Below, one piece after another: positions 1 through 8,836 of a stretch of 64,000 bases of DNA. A model generated the notes under the pieces. That model saw nothing but the letters and a program-made list of their open reading frames with translations. It had not been told where the DNA came from and ran no database searches. The number at the start of each line of letters is the position of its first letter. Positions within the stretch are counted from its first letter, which is position 1. Made by a program: the position numbers and the translations under genes. The stretch comes from Celerinatantimonas sp046054165 (GTDB lineage Bacteria > Pseudomonadota > Gammaproteobacteria > Enterobacterales > Celerinatantimonadaceae): NCBI RefSeq assembly GCF_046054165.1, contig NZ_JBFNXK010000005.1:186001-250000 (forward strand), read 5' to 3'.

Positions 1-1
1 G

Positions 2-790
2 TCTTTAATGGCTGCAGCTATGGCTGCCTATGTTTATTTAGGCCCTCGCTATCGCTCATTACATTTAACGCATATTCGACGGCGTCCCAATCCTCGAATT
101 ATCTTCCAGATGCTAAAACTAGGGCTCCCGATTGCCGGATCGATCTTTTTTGAATCGAGCCTGTTTGCTGCTATTACTATTCTCATGGCTCCTTTTGGAG
201 CTGATACCATAGCAGCACACCAAATCACGCTAAACTTCTCTTCTATTATTTTCATGATCCCTCTCAGTATTGGGATCACATTAACGATCCGAATAGGTCA
301 TCTTTTAGGAGAACGGCGACTATACGATGCTCGAAAAGTAGGGTTCTTAGGCGTATTCGTCGGTGTTATTATTGCGCTGTTTACGGCCTCAGCAACCTTA
401 TCATTTCGATTTAATATCGCATCACTTTATACCGATTCGGAGGCTGTCTTTAGCATCGCCAGCCATCTTTTATTCGTTGCTTCCTTATTCCAGATTTCTG
501 ATGCAATTCAGGTGATATTATCCGGAGCACTACGTGGATATCAGGATACACGCAGTGTTTTAATCATCACACTAATCAGTTACTGGCCTGTCGGTCTGGG
601 AAGTGGCTGTATTCTTGGCTTTACCGATTGGTTCACACCGCATCCTCTTGGAGCAACTGGTTTTTGGCTTTCCTTTTTATTCGGGCTCAGCTGTTCTGCG
701 GTTCTGTTAATTTTGCGTTTTATCTGGCTCAGTCATCATTATCAGCGATGGAATCATTCTCGAACCCGAGCGCTACCAGTAAATGCATAA
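2..790 (+). CDS. MATE family multidrug efflux transporter, C-terminal part (5' end outside window)
   Basis: The reading frame is open to the left edge, so about 260 C-terminal residues of a larger protein (the family is usually 440-480 aa) are visible. The translation is almost entirely hydrophobic helices with short charged loops. It contains a helix reading FGADTIAAHQITLNFSS, which matches the AAHQI signature region of NorM/DinF-type MATE exporters, and a later GALRGYQDTR segment, also typical of the family. MATE proteins export cationic drugs or metabolites in exchange for Na+ or H+ across the inner membrane. The protein ends in a basic cytoplasmic tail. Family assignment is firm; substrate and subfamily cannot be judged from this part. 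Confidence 0.88.
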   Translation, partial: SLMAAAMAAYVYLGPRYRSLHLTHIRRRPNPRIIFQMLKLGLPIAGSIFFESSLFAAITILMAPFGADTIAAHQITLNFSSIIFMIPLSIGITLTIRIGHLLGERRLYDARKVGFLGVFVGVIIALFTASATLSFRFNIASLYTDSEAVFSIASHLLFVASLFQISDAIQVILSGALRGYQDTRSVLIITLISYWPVGLGSGCILGFTDWFTPHPLGATGFWLSFLFGLSCSAVLLILRFIWLSHHYQRWNHSRTRALPVNA

Positions 791-1405
791 TGCACCAAAC
801 TAACTCGCCATGATCAAATCGATGCACCATAAATAGCACGCGAGGGACTTTTACCGTTTGTGATTATTTTGCAACAAATATAAATATGTATAAATTCAAA
901 GAACAAGATATTAAAAAGAGCACAGCCGTAACACTCGGACGCATGGGCTGCCATCAATGGGGGCCGTTCCCCCACCGGTTGGAAATAAACTCTTGCAGAA
1001 CATATGCGATGACTCTGCCTCGTCCCCGGAGAATCAATGATCTTTAATTACAATCATCGGCACTACCTCGCACTACCACATCAAGCCTTGCTCACTCCAC
1101 AAATCCATTAAAATATATTCTGAACTTTGTTGTGCGCTATTGGATTCACCCATGAAGCATCGTAAGCCGCACCGCATTAAAAATGTGTTTCATTTAAACA
1201 AAATTCAATCATGAAAGATCAACAGCCTCTAGCAATTGCCGACAATCAAGCTATTATAACGACCTTTATCATCACATTTTCACTAAAAAATTTGCATTAT
1301 TCTAGCGGAAATGCGACATAGAACACATATAAACAATATGGATGAAACACCCTAAGTGGATTAATTTTTGCTTAGTGGATGTAAACAAGAATAAATGGAT
1401 AAGTA
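791..1405. other. 615-bp intergenic region with GC-rich structured block and direct repeats
   Basis: No convincing coding sequence. A GC-rich block at about 900-1030 contrasts with its AT-rich flanks and can form several hairpins: a 6-bp stem with GGGGG (959-963) against CCCCC (969-973), and GCAGA (995-999) against TCTGC (1014-1018). It resembles parts of known riboswitches only superficially, and I could not fit it to a family. Nearer the downstream gene lies a 10-bp direct repeat with one mismatch, CTAAGTGGAT (1352-1361) and CTTAGTGGAT (1371-1380). The region is probably the leader and control region of the ABC operon. Confidence 0.45.
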
Positions 1406-2941
1406 ATGACGCAGACACTTCCGCCCTTGCTAGAATTACAGCAAATCAGCAAGCACTATCCAGGCGTAATCGCAAATGATCAAATTTCGTTATCACTCGC
1501 TCAGGGAGAGATTTTAGCCTTACTGGGTGAAAATGGTGCAGGAAAATCAACACTTGTAAAAATGATTTATGGTGTCACTCAGCCGACATCAGGCAAAATA
1601 AACTGGCTGGGCCAACCAACCTCTATAAAATCACCAAACCAAGCCAGACAAATGGGAATTGGGATGGTATTTCAGCATTTTTCGGTTTTTGAAACATTAA
1701 CGGTAGCAGAAAACATTGAATTAGGGCTGGATCGAGAAGTTGTTTCTAAAATTAGTGATTTACCTCAAGCCATAAAAAAACTCAGTGATACCTATGATCT
1801 GCATGTAGATCCGCAACGTTACGTTCATAATCTAAGCATTGGTGAGCGACAACGGCTAGAGATCCTCCGCTGCTTGATTCAAGATGTTAAGCTATTAATT
1901 CTGGATGAACCAACATCTGTTTTAACTCCTCAAGAAGTCGCTGGGTTATTTAAAGTTCTGCGGAAGTTAACTCATAATGGCTGTAGCATTATGTTCATCA
2001 GCCATAAGCTCAAAGAAGTAACTGAATTATGTGATCGTGCAGTAATTCTGCGAGGCGGTAAAGTTTCTGGGGAATGCCATCCAGCCCAAGAAACTCCAAC
2101 CTCCATTGCGCGAATGATGGTGGGTGACGATGCCATTTTAAGTGAAACATTCCCGCATAAGCTCAATGAGACAACGGTACTTAAAATCGATCAATTAACT
2201 CTGGCACCAACCCACCCTTTTGGGACAGGTCTTAAACAAATAAATTTACAACTTCAAGCGGGTGAAATTCTCGGAATTGCGGGGGTTGCTGGCAATGGGC
2301 AGGAAGATTTACTACAGGCCCTCAGTGGTGAAGACACGCGCGCCAAACATCATCAGATTATGCTGAATCATAAACCCATTGGGCGATTTCATAGTGGGAT
2401 TCGACGACAAATGGGCATGGCTTATGTTCCAACTGATCGACTCGGTCAGGGAGCTGTCCCTGAAATGAGTTTAATCGATAATACCCTTCTCACCAATTCA
2501 AAACATCCCTTGGTCAAATTCGGTTGGCTCTGTAAACATAAAATATCACAACTCTGCCAACAATTAATTCAACAAAACGATGTGAAATGTCGAAACGAAT
2601 CATCCATTGCACAAAGCCTTTCTGGGGGAAATTTACAGAAATTCATCTTAGGAAGAGAAATATCACAGAATCCAGTGGTACTCATCTGTGCACATCCAAC
2701 CTGGGGGGTTGATATTGGTGCGGCCAGTTTTATTCACCGGCAATTGATCCAGTTAAGAGATCAAGGCGCCGCAATCGTTGTGATTTCAGAAGATATTGAT
2801 GAATTATTTATGATTAGTGATCGATTAGCAGCTCTCTATGAAGGGCAACTCAGCCAACCCGTTCCCACGGCTGAAACATCGCTAGAAGAAGTTGGACAGT
2901 GGATTGCCGGACGATTCAATAATGTAGAGGCTGCATCATGA
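1406..2941 (+). CDS. BMP-type ABC importer, duplicated ATP-binding subunit (nucleoside-like substrate)
   Basis: A 511-aa protein with two ABC ATPase domains in tandem, as in RbsA/YufO/NupA-type importers. The first has Walker A GENGAGKST (residues 41-49), signature LSIGE and Walker B LILDEPTS. The second has a loosened P-loop region (AGVAGNGQED), a good signature LSGGNLQK, and Walker B with the catalytic glutamate region replaced (ICAHPTWGVD), so one of the two ATP sites is probably weak, which is common in this class. The stop overlaps the next permease start (ATGA). The gene order ATPase-permease-permease-BMP binding protein is typical of importers for purine nucleosides and related compounds; the actual substrate is inferred, not shown. 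Confidence 0.9.
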   Translation: MTQTLPPLLELQQISKHYPGVIANDQISLSLAQGEILALLGENGAGKSTLVKMIYGVTQPTSGKINWLGQPTSIKSPNQARQMGIGMVFQHFSVFETLTVAENIELGLDREVVSKISDLPQAIKKLSDTYDLHVDPQRYVHNLSIGERQRLEILRCLIQDVKLLILDEPTSVLTPQEVAGLFKVLRKLTHNGCSIMFISHKLKEVTELCDRAVILRGGKVSGECHPAQETPTSIARMMVGDDAILSETFPHKLNETTVLKIDQLTLAPTHPFGTGLKQINLQLQAGEILGIAGVAGNGQEDLLQALSGEDTRAKHHQIMLNHKPIGRFHSGIRRQMGMAYVPTDRLGQGAVPEMSLIDNTLLTNSKHPLVKFGWLCKHKISQLCQQLIQQNDVKCRNESSIAQSLSGGNLQKFILGREISQNPVVLICAHPTWGVDIGAASFIHRQLIQLRDQGAAIVVISEDIDELFMISDRLAALYEGQLSQPVPTAETSLEEVGQWIAGRFNNVEAAS

Positions 2942-4014
2942 TCAAATTTCAGCCTAGACTCGAACCTTCAAGGTGGATGACTTGGGGATCTCCAATTTTT
3001 GCAATTCTACTGACAATGCTTTTTTCAAGCCTCATTTTTGTGGCGTTGGGAGTCAGTCCAGCCAAAGCATTCGATGTATTTATTATTCAACCGTTGAGTG
3101 ACAGTTATAACTTAGGCGAATTGGCTGTTAAGGCAGCTCCATTGCTGCTTTGTGCCACCGGGTTAGCGCTCTGTTACCGAGCCAATATTTGGAATATTGG
3201 GGCAGAAGGACAACTATTAGTGGGTGCTTTAGCTGGAAGTTGGATGGCATTGAAAGCAACCGAACAAAGTGGCCCTTCATGGCTGGTATTAACTTTACTT
3301 GTCGGTTGTGTGGCAGGGATGCTATGGGCGGCCATTCCAACTCTGTTATATCATCTGTTTCGAACTAATGTCATTCTAACCACAATTATGCTGAATTATA
3401 TTGGCATGTATCTTTTACTTTGGGCTGTTCATGGCCCACTGATTGACCCCACGGGCTTTGGTTTTCCTCAATCCGCGATGTTTGCCGATCCAGTTTTATT
3501 ACCAACTTTAACCGATTCCGGACGAGCCTCCATCAGTATCGTGATCGCGGTTATCTGTGCGCTCGGGGCTGGATTATTACTTTATCGAACCCTTCCCGGC
3601 TTTAAAATGCGGGTTTATGGTGCCGATGAATCCGCTGCTAAATATGCAGGATTCAATGGAAATAAAATTGTATGGGGTGTGATGTTAACTGCCGGGGCCC
3701 TCGCAGGTTTTGCCGGTGTAGCTGAAGTGACAGGACCTATCGGACAACTTGTTCCCCAAGTTTCTCCTGGATATGGCTATGCAGCCATTATTGTGGCCTA
3801 TCTTGGCCGCTTAAATCCATTTGGCGTCATTATCGCGTCTTTTTTTATGGGAATTTTATATTTAGGTAGCGATTTAGCACAGATCGATTTAGGTATCCCA
3901 ACCGCAGTCACGGGATTATTTCAGGGAATGCTTTTATTCACCTTGTTGGCCAGTGATTTTCTTATTCACAATCGACTGGTATGGGGTCATTCAGGCCAAG
4001 CGGCAGAGCATTAA
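2938..4014 (+). CDS. BMP-type ABC importer, permease subunit 1
   Basis: A 358-aa polytopic inner-membrane protein of the BPD_transp_2 (branched-chain/ribose/nucleoside) permease family. The EAA-like cytoplasmic region is seen in RVYGADESAAKYAGFN, where the AKYAG motif follows a conserved G, and a GALAGFAGVAEVTGP stretch follows. Its start overlaps the stop of the ATPase by 4 nt, so translation is probably coupled. It pairs with the following permease to form the heterodimeric channel; the larger size (about 358 aa) is usual for the first of the two permeases in these operons. Function is secure at the family level; the transported solute is not known. Confidence 0.9.
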   Translation: MIKFQPRLEPSRWMTWGSPIFAILLTMLFSSLIFVALGVSPAKAFDVFIIQPLSDSYNLGELAVKAAPLLLCATGLALCYRANIWNIGAEGQLLVGALAGSWMALKATEQSGPSWLVLTLLVGCVAGMLWAAIPTLLYHLFRTNVILTTIMLNYIGMYLLLWAVHGPLIDPTGFGFPQSAMFADPVLLPTLTDSGRASISIVIAVICALGAGLLLYRTLPGFKMRVYGADESAAKYAGFNGNKIVWGVMLTAGALAGFAGVAEVTGPIGQLVPQVSPGYGYAAIIVAYLGRLNPFGVIIASFFMGILYLGSDLAQIDLGIPTAVTGLFQGMLLFTLLASDFLIHNRLVWGHSGQAAEH

Positions 4015-4032
4015 AAAAGGGAATAAAAAATT

Positions 4033-4959
4033 ATGGATATCGATCTATTACAACAAGTTTTATTCGCAGCGATTAAAACTGGAACGCCATTGCTTTTAGT
4101 CGCTTTAGGTGAATTAATCTGCGAAAAATCCGGGGTCCTTAATTTAGGGCAAGAGGGAATGATGTTGATGGGCGCAATGGCTGGTTTCGCAGGCGCTTAT
4201 TTTAGCCATAGCCTGATGCTGGGCATTGTTCTCGCCATTATTGCCGGGATGTTTATGTCATGGCTATTCGCCTTTTTAACACTCACATTAAATACAAATC
4301 AGGTGGCAACCGGACTGGCTTTAACTATTTTTGGCACTGGACTCAGTGCCTTCCTCGGCGCCAAATTAGTGGGGGCAACTATTGCTGGATTTCCGGTCGT
4401 GAATATCCCAGGATTAGATGCGATCCCTTTTATCGGAAAAATCTTTTTTAATCATAGTGTACTAGTCTACGCCAGCTTCATTCTGGCGGTTTTGGTCTGG
4501 TGGTTATTGCACCGCACCCGAGCTGGATTAGTCATTCGAGCCGTAGGAGAGAATCCATATTCTGCCAATGCATTAGGCATTAAAGTGATTCGAGTTCGGT
4601 ATTTAACCGTATTAACAGGTGGGGCCTTTGCAGGATTAGCAGGTGCCTACATGTCCCTCGCCTATACCCCCATGTGGATGGAAAATATGACAGCTGGCCG
4701 AGGATGGATTGCCTTATCGCTGGTCGTTTTTGCATCTTGGCGTGTAGGATATATTGTTGTTGGGGCCTATTTATTTGGGTTAGCATCCATTTTGCATCTC
4801 GTCATGCAAGGAATGGGATTTGATATATCCCCAAATATTCTAGCTATGCTTCCATATGCTGCAACAATCGTTGTCATGGTATTGATTAGCTCAAACCCTA
4901 TTCGCCAGAAATTGGCCGCGCCCATGAGTCTAGCTAAACCGTTTAGACGGCATGGGTAA
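4033..4959 (+). CDS. BMP-type ABC importer, permease subunit 2
   Basis: A 308-aa integral membrane protein, shorter partner of the preceding permease, starting 18 nt after it. It opens with the typical AAIKTGTPLLLVALGELICEK segment spread over the first helix, followed by GVLNLGQEGMM, a hallmark of the second permease of BMP-type systems. The cytoplasmic coupling region reads RAVGENPYSANALGI, and GGAFAGLAGAYMSL follows. About eight to ten membrane helices. Together with the genes on either side it makes a complete importer. Certain at the family level. Confidence 0.91.
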   Translation: MDIDLLQQVLFAAIKTGTPLLLVALGELICEKSGVLNLGQEGMMLMGAMAGFAGAYFSHSLMLGIVLAIIAGMFMSWLFAFLTLTLNTNQVATGLALTIFGTGLSAFLGAKLVGATIAGFPVVNIPGLDAIPFIGKIFFNHSVLVYASFILAVLVWWLLHRTRAGLVIRAVGENPYSANALGIKVIRVRYLTVLTGGAFAGLAGAYMSLAYTPMWMENMTAGRGWIALSLVVFASWRVGYIVVGAYLFGLASILHLVMQGMGFDISPNILAMLPYAATIVVMVLISSNPIRQKLAAPMSLAKPFRRHG

Positions 4960-5041
4960 CAGGAAAAAGGAACTTAAAGCATAATTATAGTCACAGTTAT
5001 GGCTGTTTATTAATCCCCTATCAGGAATGGAGTAATATTGA

Positions 5042-6115
5042 ATGAAAATAAAAAATTGGATTGCTGCGGCGATACTTGGCGCGGCGGCTATGACAACTCA
5101 GGCCGCACAACAAGATCCGCTGAAAGTCGGATTTGTATACATTGGTCCAATTGGTGATCATGGCTGGAGTTATGAACATGAGCAAGGCCGGTTAGGATTG
5201 CAAAAACATTTTGGGGATAAAGTTAAAACGACTTATGTCGAGAATGTAGATGAAGGTGCCGATGCTGCACGAGTCATCACACAATTAGCAAAGGCCGGAA
5301 ATAAACTGATCTTTACAACTTCTTTTGGTTATATGAATCCAACTCTGCAAGTTGCAAAACGCTTCCCTAAAGTCATCTTCGAACATGCAACCGGCTACAA
5401 ACAATCTCGCAATATGGGCTCATATAACATTCGTACTTATGAAGGTCGATATGTTTCTGGGATTGCGGCAGGCCTTGCGACTAAAACCAATACTATTGGT
5501 TATGTAGCAACCTTCCCGATCCCTGAAGTCATCCGGGATATCAATGCAGTCTATCTGGGTGCTAAAACTGTTAATCCTAATATTAAAATTAAAGTGGTTT
5601 GGGTGAATACTTGGTATGATCCAGCTAAAGAAACTGATGCTGCCAATGCGCTAATGGATCAAGGCGCCGATATTATGTTGCAGCATACCGATAGCCCAGC
5701 ACCGCTCATTGCTGCTGCTAAACGCGGCTTTTGGGGAATTGGTCAGGCTTCGGATATGTATCACTACGCTCCCGATCACACCATGTTCTCACTGCGTAAC
5801 CACTGGGCCCCTTTCTATATCAAAACTACTCAAGAAGTTATGGATGGGACCTGGAAACCTAAAGATGTTTGGGGTGGCTTAGAAGATGACGTACTACAAA
5901 TTACCTCTTTAAACAAAAAGCTTCCTGAAAATATTCAGACTGCAGTATTAACTGCTGAGAAGAAAATTAAATCTGGAGAACTTCATCCATTCGTAGGTCC
6001 TTTGTATGACAATACCGGCAAAAAACGTGTCGAAGAAGGCCATGTTATGACCGATGAAGAATTAGCCGGCATGATGTGGTTTGTTAAAGGCGTGGACGTT
6101 AAAATTCCAAAATAA
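5042..6115 (+). CDS. BMP family ABC transporter periplasmic substrate-binding protein
   Basis: A 357-aa secreted binding protein of the BMP/Med/PnrA family, which bind purine nucleosides, purines or related compounds. A Sec signal peptide covers roughly residues 1-21 (hydrophobic core AAAILGAAAM, cleavage near TQA-A). There is no lipobox cysteine, so it should be free in the periplasm rather than a lipoprotein like PnrA. Family features seen are VGFVYIGPIGDHGWSYEHEQG near the N-terminus (in pieces) and the ADIMLQHTDSPAP region. It is the last gene of the importer operon, with an 82-nt gap before it and a strong terminator just after it. Confidence 0.92.
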   Translation: MKIKNWIAAAILGAAAMTTQAAQQDPLKVGFVYIGPIGDHGWSYEHEQGRLGLQKHFGDKVKTTYVENVDEGADAARVITQLAKAGNKLIFTTSFGYMNPTLQVAKRFPKVIFEHATGYKQSRNMGSYNIRTYEGRYVSGIAAGLATKTNTIGYVATFPIPEVIRDINAVYLGAKTVNPNIKIKVVWVNTWYDPAKETDAANALMDQGADIMLQHTDSPAPLIAAAKRGFWGIGQASDMYHYAPDHTMFSLRNHWAPFYIKTTQEVMDGTWKPKDVWGGLEDDVLQITSLNKKLPENIQTAVLTAEKKIKSGELHPFVGPLYDNTGKKRVEEGHVMTDEELAGMMWFVKGVDVKIPK

Positions 6116-6137
6116 CAATCCTTCTTTTCACTTTGAC

Positions 6138-6169
6138 AAAAACCGGGGGCAATAACTCCCGGTTTTTTA
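6138..6169. terminator. Bidirectional rho-independent terminator between the BMP gene and the tannase gene
   Basis: Inverted repeat AAAACCGGGGG / CTCCCGGTTTT with a short AATAA loop region, flanked by an A-run on the left and a T-run on the right. It can therefore stop transcription from the ABC operon (plus strand) and from the convergent esterase gene (minus strand). Confidence 0.88.
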
Positions 6170-6177
6170 TTGCACGA

Positions 6178-7833
6178 TTATTGACAGTGATATGAATGAA
6201 TATCGTTGATATTCCCAGAACCGTTATATTGAGTCGTTTGAGGATAAGGACATAAAGGTTGTTCTTTCCCCGGAAAAGCTTTGCCCTTAGCAGCTAAATA
6301 ATCTGGGGCTTTCGATTTTTCAACCCAGTTTTCCAAGGCTGTTAACGGATCAATATTATCTAAAGCAGGCCCGCCACCACAATGATTCATCCCCGGAACC
6401 ATGAAGAGTCGACTCCACTGCTGAAGTGCTTTGAGATTACCATTGGAGGTATCTTCTTTCGTTTTTTCGTACCATTTTTTAATATCATTCGCTGAAAAAA
6501 CCGGATCCGAAATTCCCTGGATAATAATCAGCTTACCTCGATGACTAAACGTCGATAACATCGTTGACGTTGCATCATTCAGAGCACTTGTTTCTCGAAT
6601 TTCAGGGGTATCGGTAGTAAAGCTAAATTGTTGTAGTGAGACGTTGGGGGCCGGAGGTGTCATAAAATAATACTGCACCGACTTCATTCCCATTGCTTCA
6701 TTAAAAGAATCGGGATGTAAGGCATCCTGTGAAAAACCTAACTTCCACATGCGCCAACCATCCGTATCCACCCCGGCATCATACGGCCAGTCACTATAGA
6801 GTGGTTTGCCACTGCGAGGATCTTTCGCCCCATTAAAAATCTGTTTCAACGCAGCAACTTTCTCAGAACTGAGGCAGTGTGTCGTTTGACCTGAATGACA
6901 TTCAAGAATGGTCGGATCATAATGGCATCGATTATAAGCGTTAATAATTCCATCTTTAACCCCATCTAATTGATCACATTGTGCCAGTATTGAATTTTTT
7001 AGTAATTTTAAATCCGAGGGTATCAGAGCATTCGCTAAAATTTTTCGTCCTTGAATATCTTTGGGAGCAATCTTATACAATGCCTGCGTATCCCACACCT
7101 CTGCAATAGAAGCATGACTCAAGTTAAATCCAGGATTGGCTGCAACAACCCCATCAAACTCTGTAGGATAACGCTGGGCCGCAATCATGGCTTCTCGTCC
7201 GCCGTTTGAACATCCCATGAAAAACGAATGCTTAGGTGGATGCTGATAATACTGGCGAATAATAAGTTTGGCTGTCTGGGTCACTTTACCAATCGCTGCA
7301 TAGGCATAATCAAGACGCGCCTGTTGGTCGAGACCAAACTCAGCCCCAAGGCCATCATGTCCACCATTCATCGAAACCACCGCATAATTGCGTGATAAGG
7401 CCGGTAATGCAGTTGAACCATAAAGAGGAATTGTGCCAAAGGCACCGGTAATGAAGCCATCATTCCCGCCCCCGCCTTGAAAAATGAATTTCTGATTCCA
7501 ATGCCTAGGAAGCCTCAGTTGGTAGCGTAAGGCATATAGCTTTTGATTTTCCCCCATTCGTTTACTAACGTAACCGCTGATCAGACAATGGCTCGGTAAT
7601 TTAAATTGCCGATTTGGAGCCCCTGTCATCAGCCGCTGTGGGTCTAACTTAGACAACCCTTCTTTCACCCAATGAGCATCAGTAATAACGCCATTAAGAA
7701 CGGATTTACCTTTTAACTGCTGACACTGCTCAGCCATTGTCGCCGATGCAGTAGGAATAACTAATAGACCACTTAACAAAATAAGAACTTTTTTAGGCAA
7801 CTGTTCAATGCCTTGAGAAAAATATAATTTCAT
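6178..7833 (-). CDS. Tannase/feruloyl esterase family secreted hydrolase
   Basis: A 551-aa protein with an N-terminal export signal (hydrophobic core around residues 16-30, then a TASA site). It carries the alpha/beta-hydrolase nucleophile motif GCSNGGREA with Ser209 next to Cys208, a later ISDPVF aspartate region and MNHCGGGP near the C-terminus. The Cys-Ser ... Asp ... His-Cys arrangement is the CS-D-HC motif known for the tannase family (PF07519), where a disulfide holds Ser and His together. Such enzymes cleave esters of gallic, ferulic or similar acids from plant polymers. The neighbouring LysR gene is co-directional and ends 118 nt before it, and may control it. The exact substrate cannot be read from sequence. 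Confidence 0.88.
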   Translation of the reverse strand: MKLYFSQGIEQLPKKVLILLSGLLVIPTASATMAEQCQQLKGKSVLNGVITDAHWVKEGLSKLDPQRLMTGAPNRQFKLPSHCLISGYVSKRMGENQKLYALRYQLRLPRHWNQKFIFQGGGGNDGFITGAFGTIPLYGSTALPALSRNYAVVSMNGGHDGLGAEFGLDQQARLDYAYAAIGKVTQTAKLIIRQYYQHPPKHSFFMGCSNGGREAMIAAQRYPTEFDGVVAANPGFNLSHASIAEVWDTQALYKIAPKDIQGRKILANALIPSDLKLLKNSILAQCDQLDGVKDGIINAYNRCHYDPTILECHSGQTTHCLSSEKVAALKQIFNGAKDPRSGKPLYSDWPYDAGVDTDGWRMWKLGFSQDALHPDSFNEAMGMKSVQYYFMTPPAPNVSLQQFSFTTDTPEIRETSALNDATSTMLSTFSHRGKLIIIQGISDPVFSANDIKKWYEKTKEDTSNGNLKALQQWSRLFMVPGMNHCGGGPALDNIDPLTALENWVEKSKAPDYLAAKGKAFPGKEQPLCPYPQTTQYNGSGNINDIHSYHCQ

Positions 7834-7951
7834 AGAAACATCCTTTTTCTTTCACATTAGCATTGAAAAAATCGATTAAAAATTCAAATATTTGGCGATA
7901 TTAATCTAATTTATAGATTATATTAATCATTAAACCTCGGCGAACTAAACA

Positions 7952-8836
7952 CTAATGTGCTTGATACTCAGATGCAGCATCTTTGATCATCTGTGCTAAA
8001 TATTGAGTCGCAGGACCTTGTGCCAAAGAGTTTTTCTCAACCAGATAAAGTGGAATATCAATCTCAAGTTTAGGTTCAACAGGAATTTGCCGCACGATTC
8101 CAGACTCAACCAATTCTTTAATCGAATGCCATGGCAAACACCCAAAACATAAATTAGCCTTAACCGCAGAAACGGCTGATTCAACAGAATGCACCGACCA
8201 GATCCGCCGGGGAACTGAATTCTCCGAATCATCATCATCTACAAACGATCGTTTATAAAAGATCTGTTTATATTTAGAGAGATCCGATAATACATAACTA
8301 CTCTGCTCACTCTGAAAGATCGGATGCTCCTTATGCGCAACAGGAAGCAACCGGACTTCAAGCAACTTGGGGCCAGGGATCAAGCCATCCTCTGAAGTAG
8401 CAATTCGTAGATCGTAATTCTGTGTATCACTGAATAACAACCGAATATGCTCATCAACCACCACTTCGGTTGCTGGGAATTTTTCACTAAATTGAGTAAT
8501 CGCCTGAAACAACACATCCTTTGGAAAAATATTATCCATGCTGAGTTTAATCTGTGCTTCTATGCCATTCGAAATACCATTAGCAACTTGCTCCAGATAC
8601 TCGAAATCACTAAGAATAGATTGGGCCATCTCGAGTAATCGCTTCCCTGATGCAGTCACCACACAATGTTTTCCTTCCATCTGCACCAATTGCAATCCCA
8701 TCTGTGACTGTAATTTTGCCATCGAATAACTGATCGTCGATTGACTTCGATTGAGATATTCAGCCGCTGCTGAATATCCTTTTTGCTGCACAATTGTTTT
8801 AAAAACGAACCATTGATCGAGTGTAGTTTTGAACAT
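7952..8836 (-). CDS. LysR family transcriptional regulator
   Basis: A 294-aa LysR-type regulator. The N-terminal winged helix-turn-helix is clear (FKTIVQQKGYSAAAEYLNRS followed by QSTISYSMAKLQ), and the rest matches the periplasmic-binding-like effector domain. I place the start at 8836 rather than at 8866, because an AGGA sequence lies eight bases before that ATG and because LysR proteins begin at this point of the HTH. It is upstream of, and in the same direction as, the tannase-family gene, with a porin gene on the opposite strand about 800 bp away, so it may control one or both. Effector unknown. Confidence 0.87.
   Translation of the reverse strand: MFKTTLDQWFVFKTIVQQKGYSAAAEYLNRSQSTISYSMAKLQSQMGLQLVQMEGKHCVVTASGKRLLEMAQSILSDFEYLEQVANGISNGIEAQIKLSMDNIFPKDVLFQAITQFSEKFPATEVVVDEHIRLLFSDTQNYDLRIATSEDGLIPGPKLLEVRLLPVAHKEHPIFQSEQSSYVLSDLSKYKQIFYKRSFVDDDDSENSVPRRIWSVHSVESAVSAVKANLCFGCLPWHSIKELVESGIVRQIPVEPKLEIDIPLYLVEKNSLAQGPATQYLAQMIKDAASEYQAH

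Noticed and set aside
853..873. CRP-like site TGTGATTATTTTGCAACA
   Set aside because: The left half is good but the right half does not match TCACA; it is over 500 bp from the gene start.
900..945. c-di-GMP-I riboswitch-like pieces (GCACAGCC ... GGACGCA)
   Set aside because: The second half of the aptamer with its GGTAGGTAGC-like block is absent, so the match is probably chance.
950..990. FMN riboswitch-like string (TTCCCCCACCGG followed by TTGGAAATAAA)
   Set aside because: Only one short string resembles the RFN element; the other conserved blocks are missing in the next 150 bases, and the downstream operon is not riboflavin-related.
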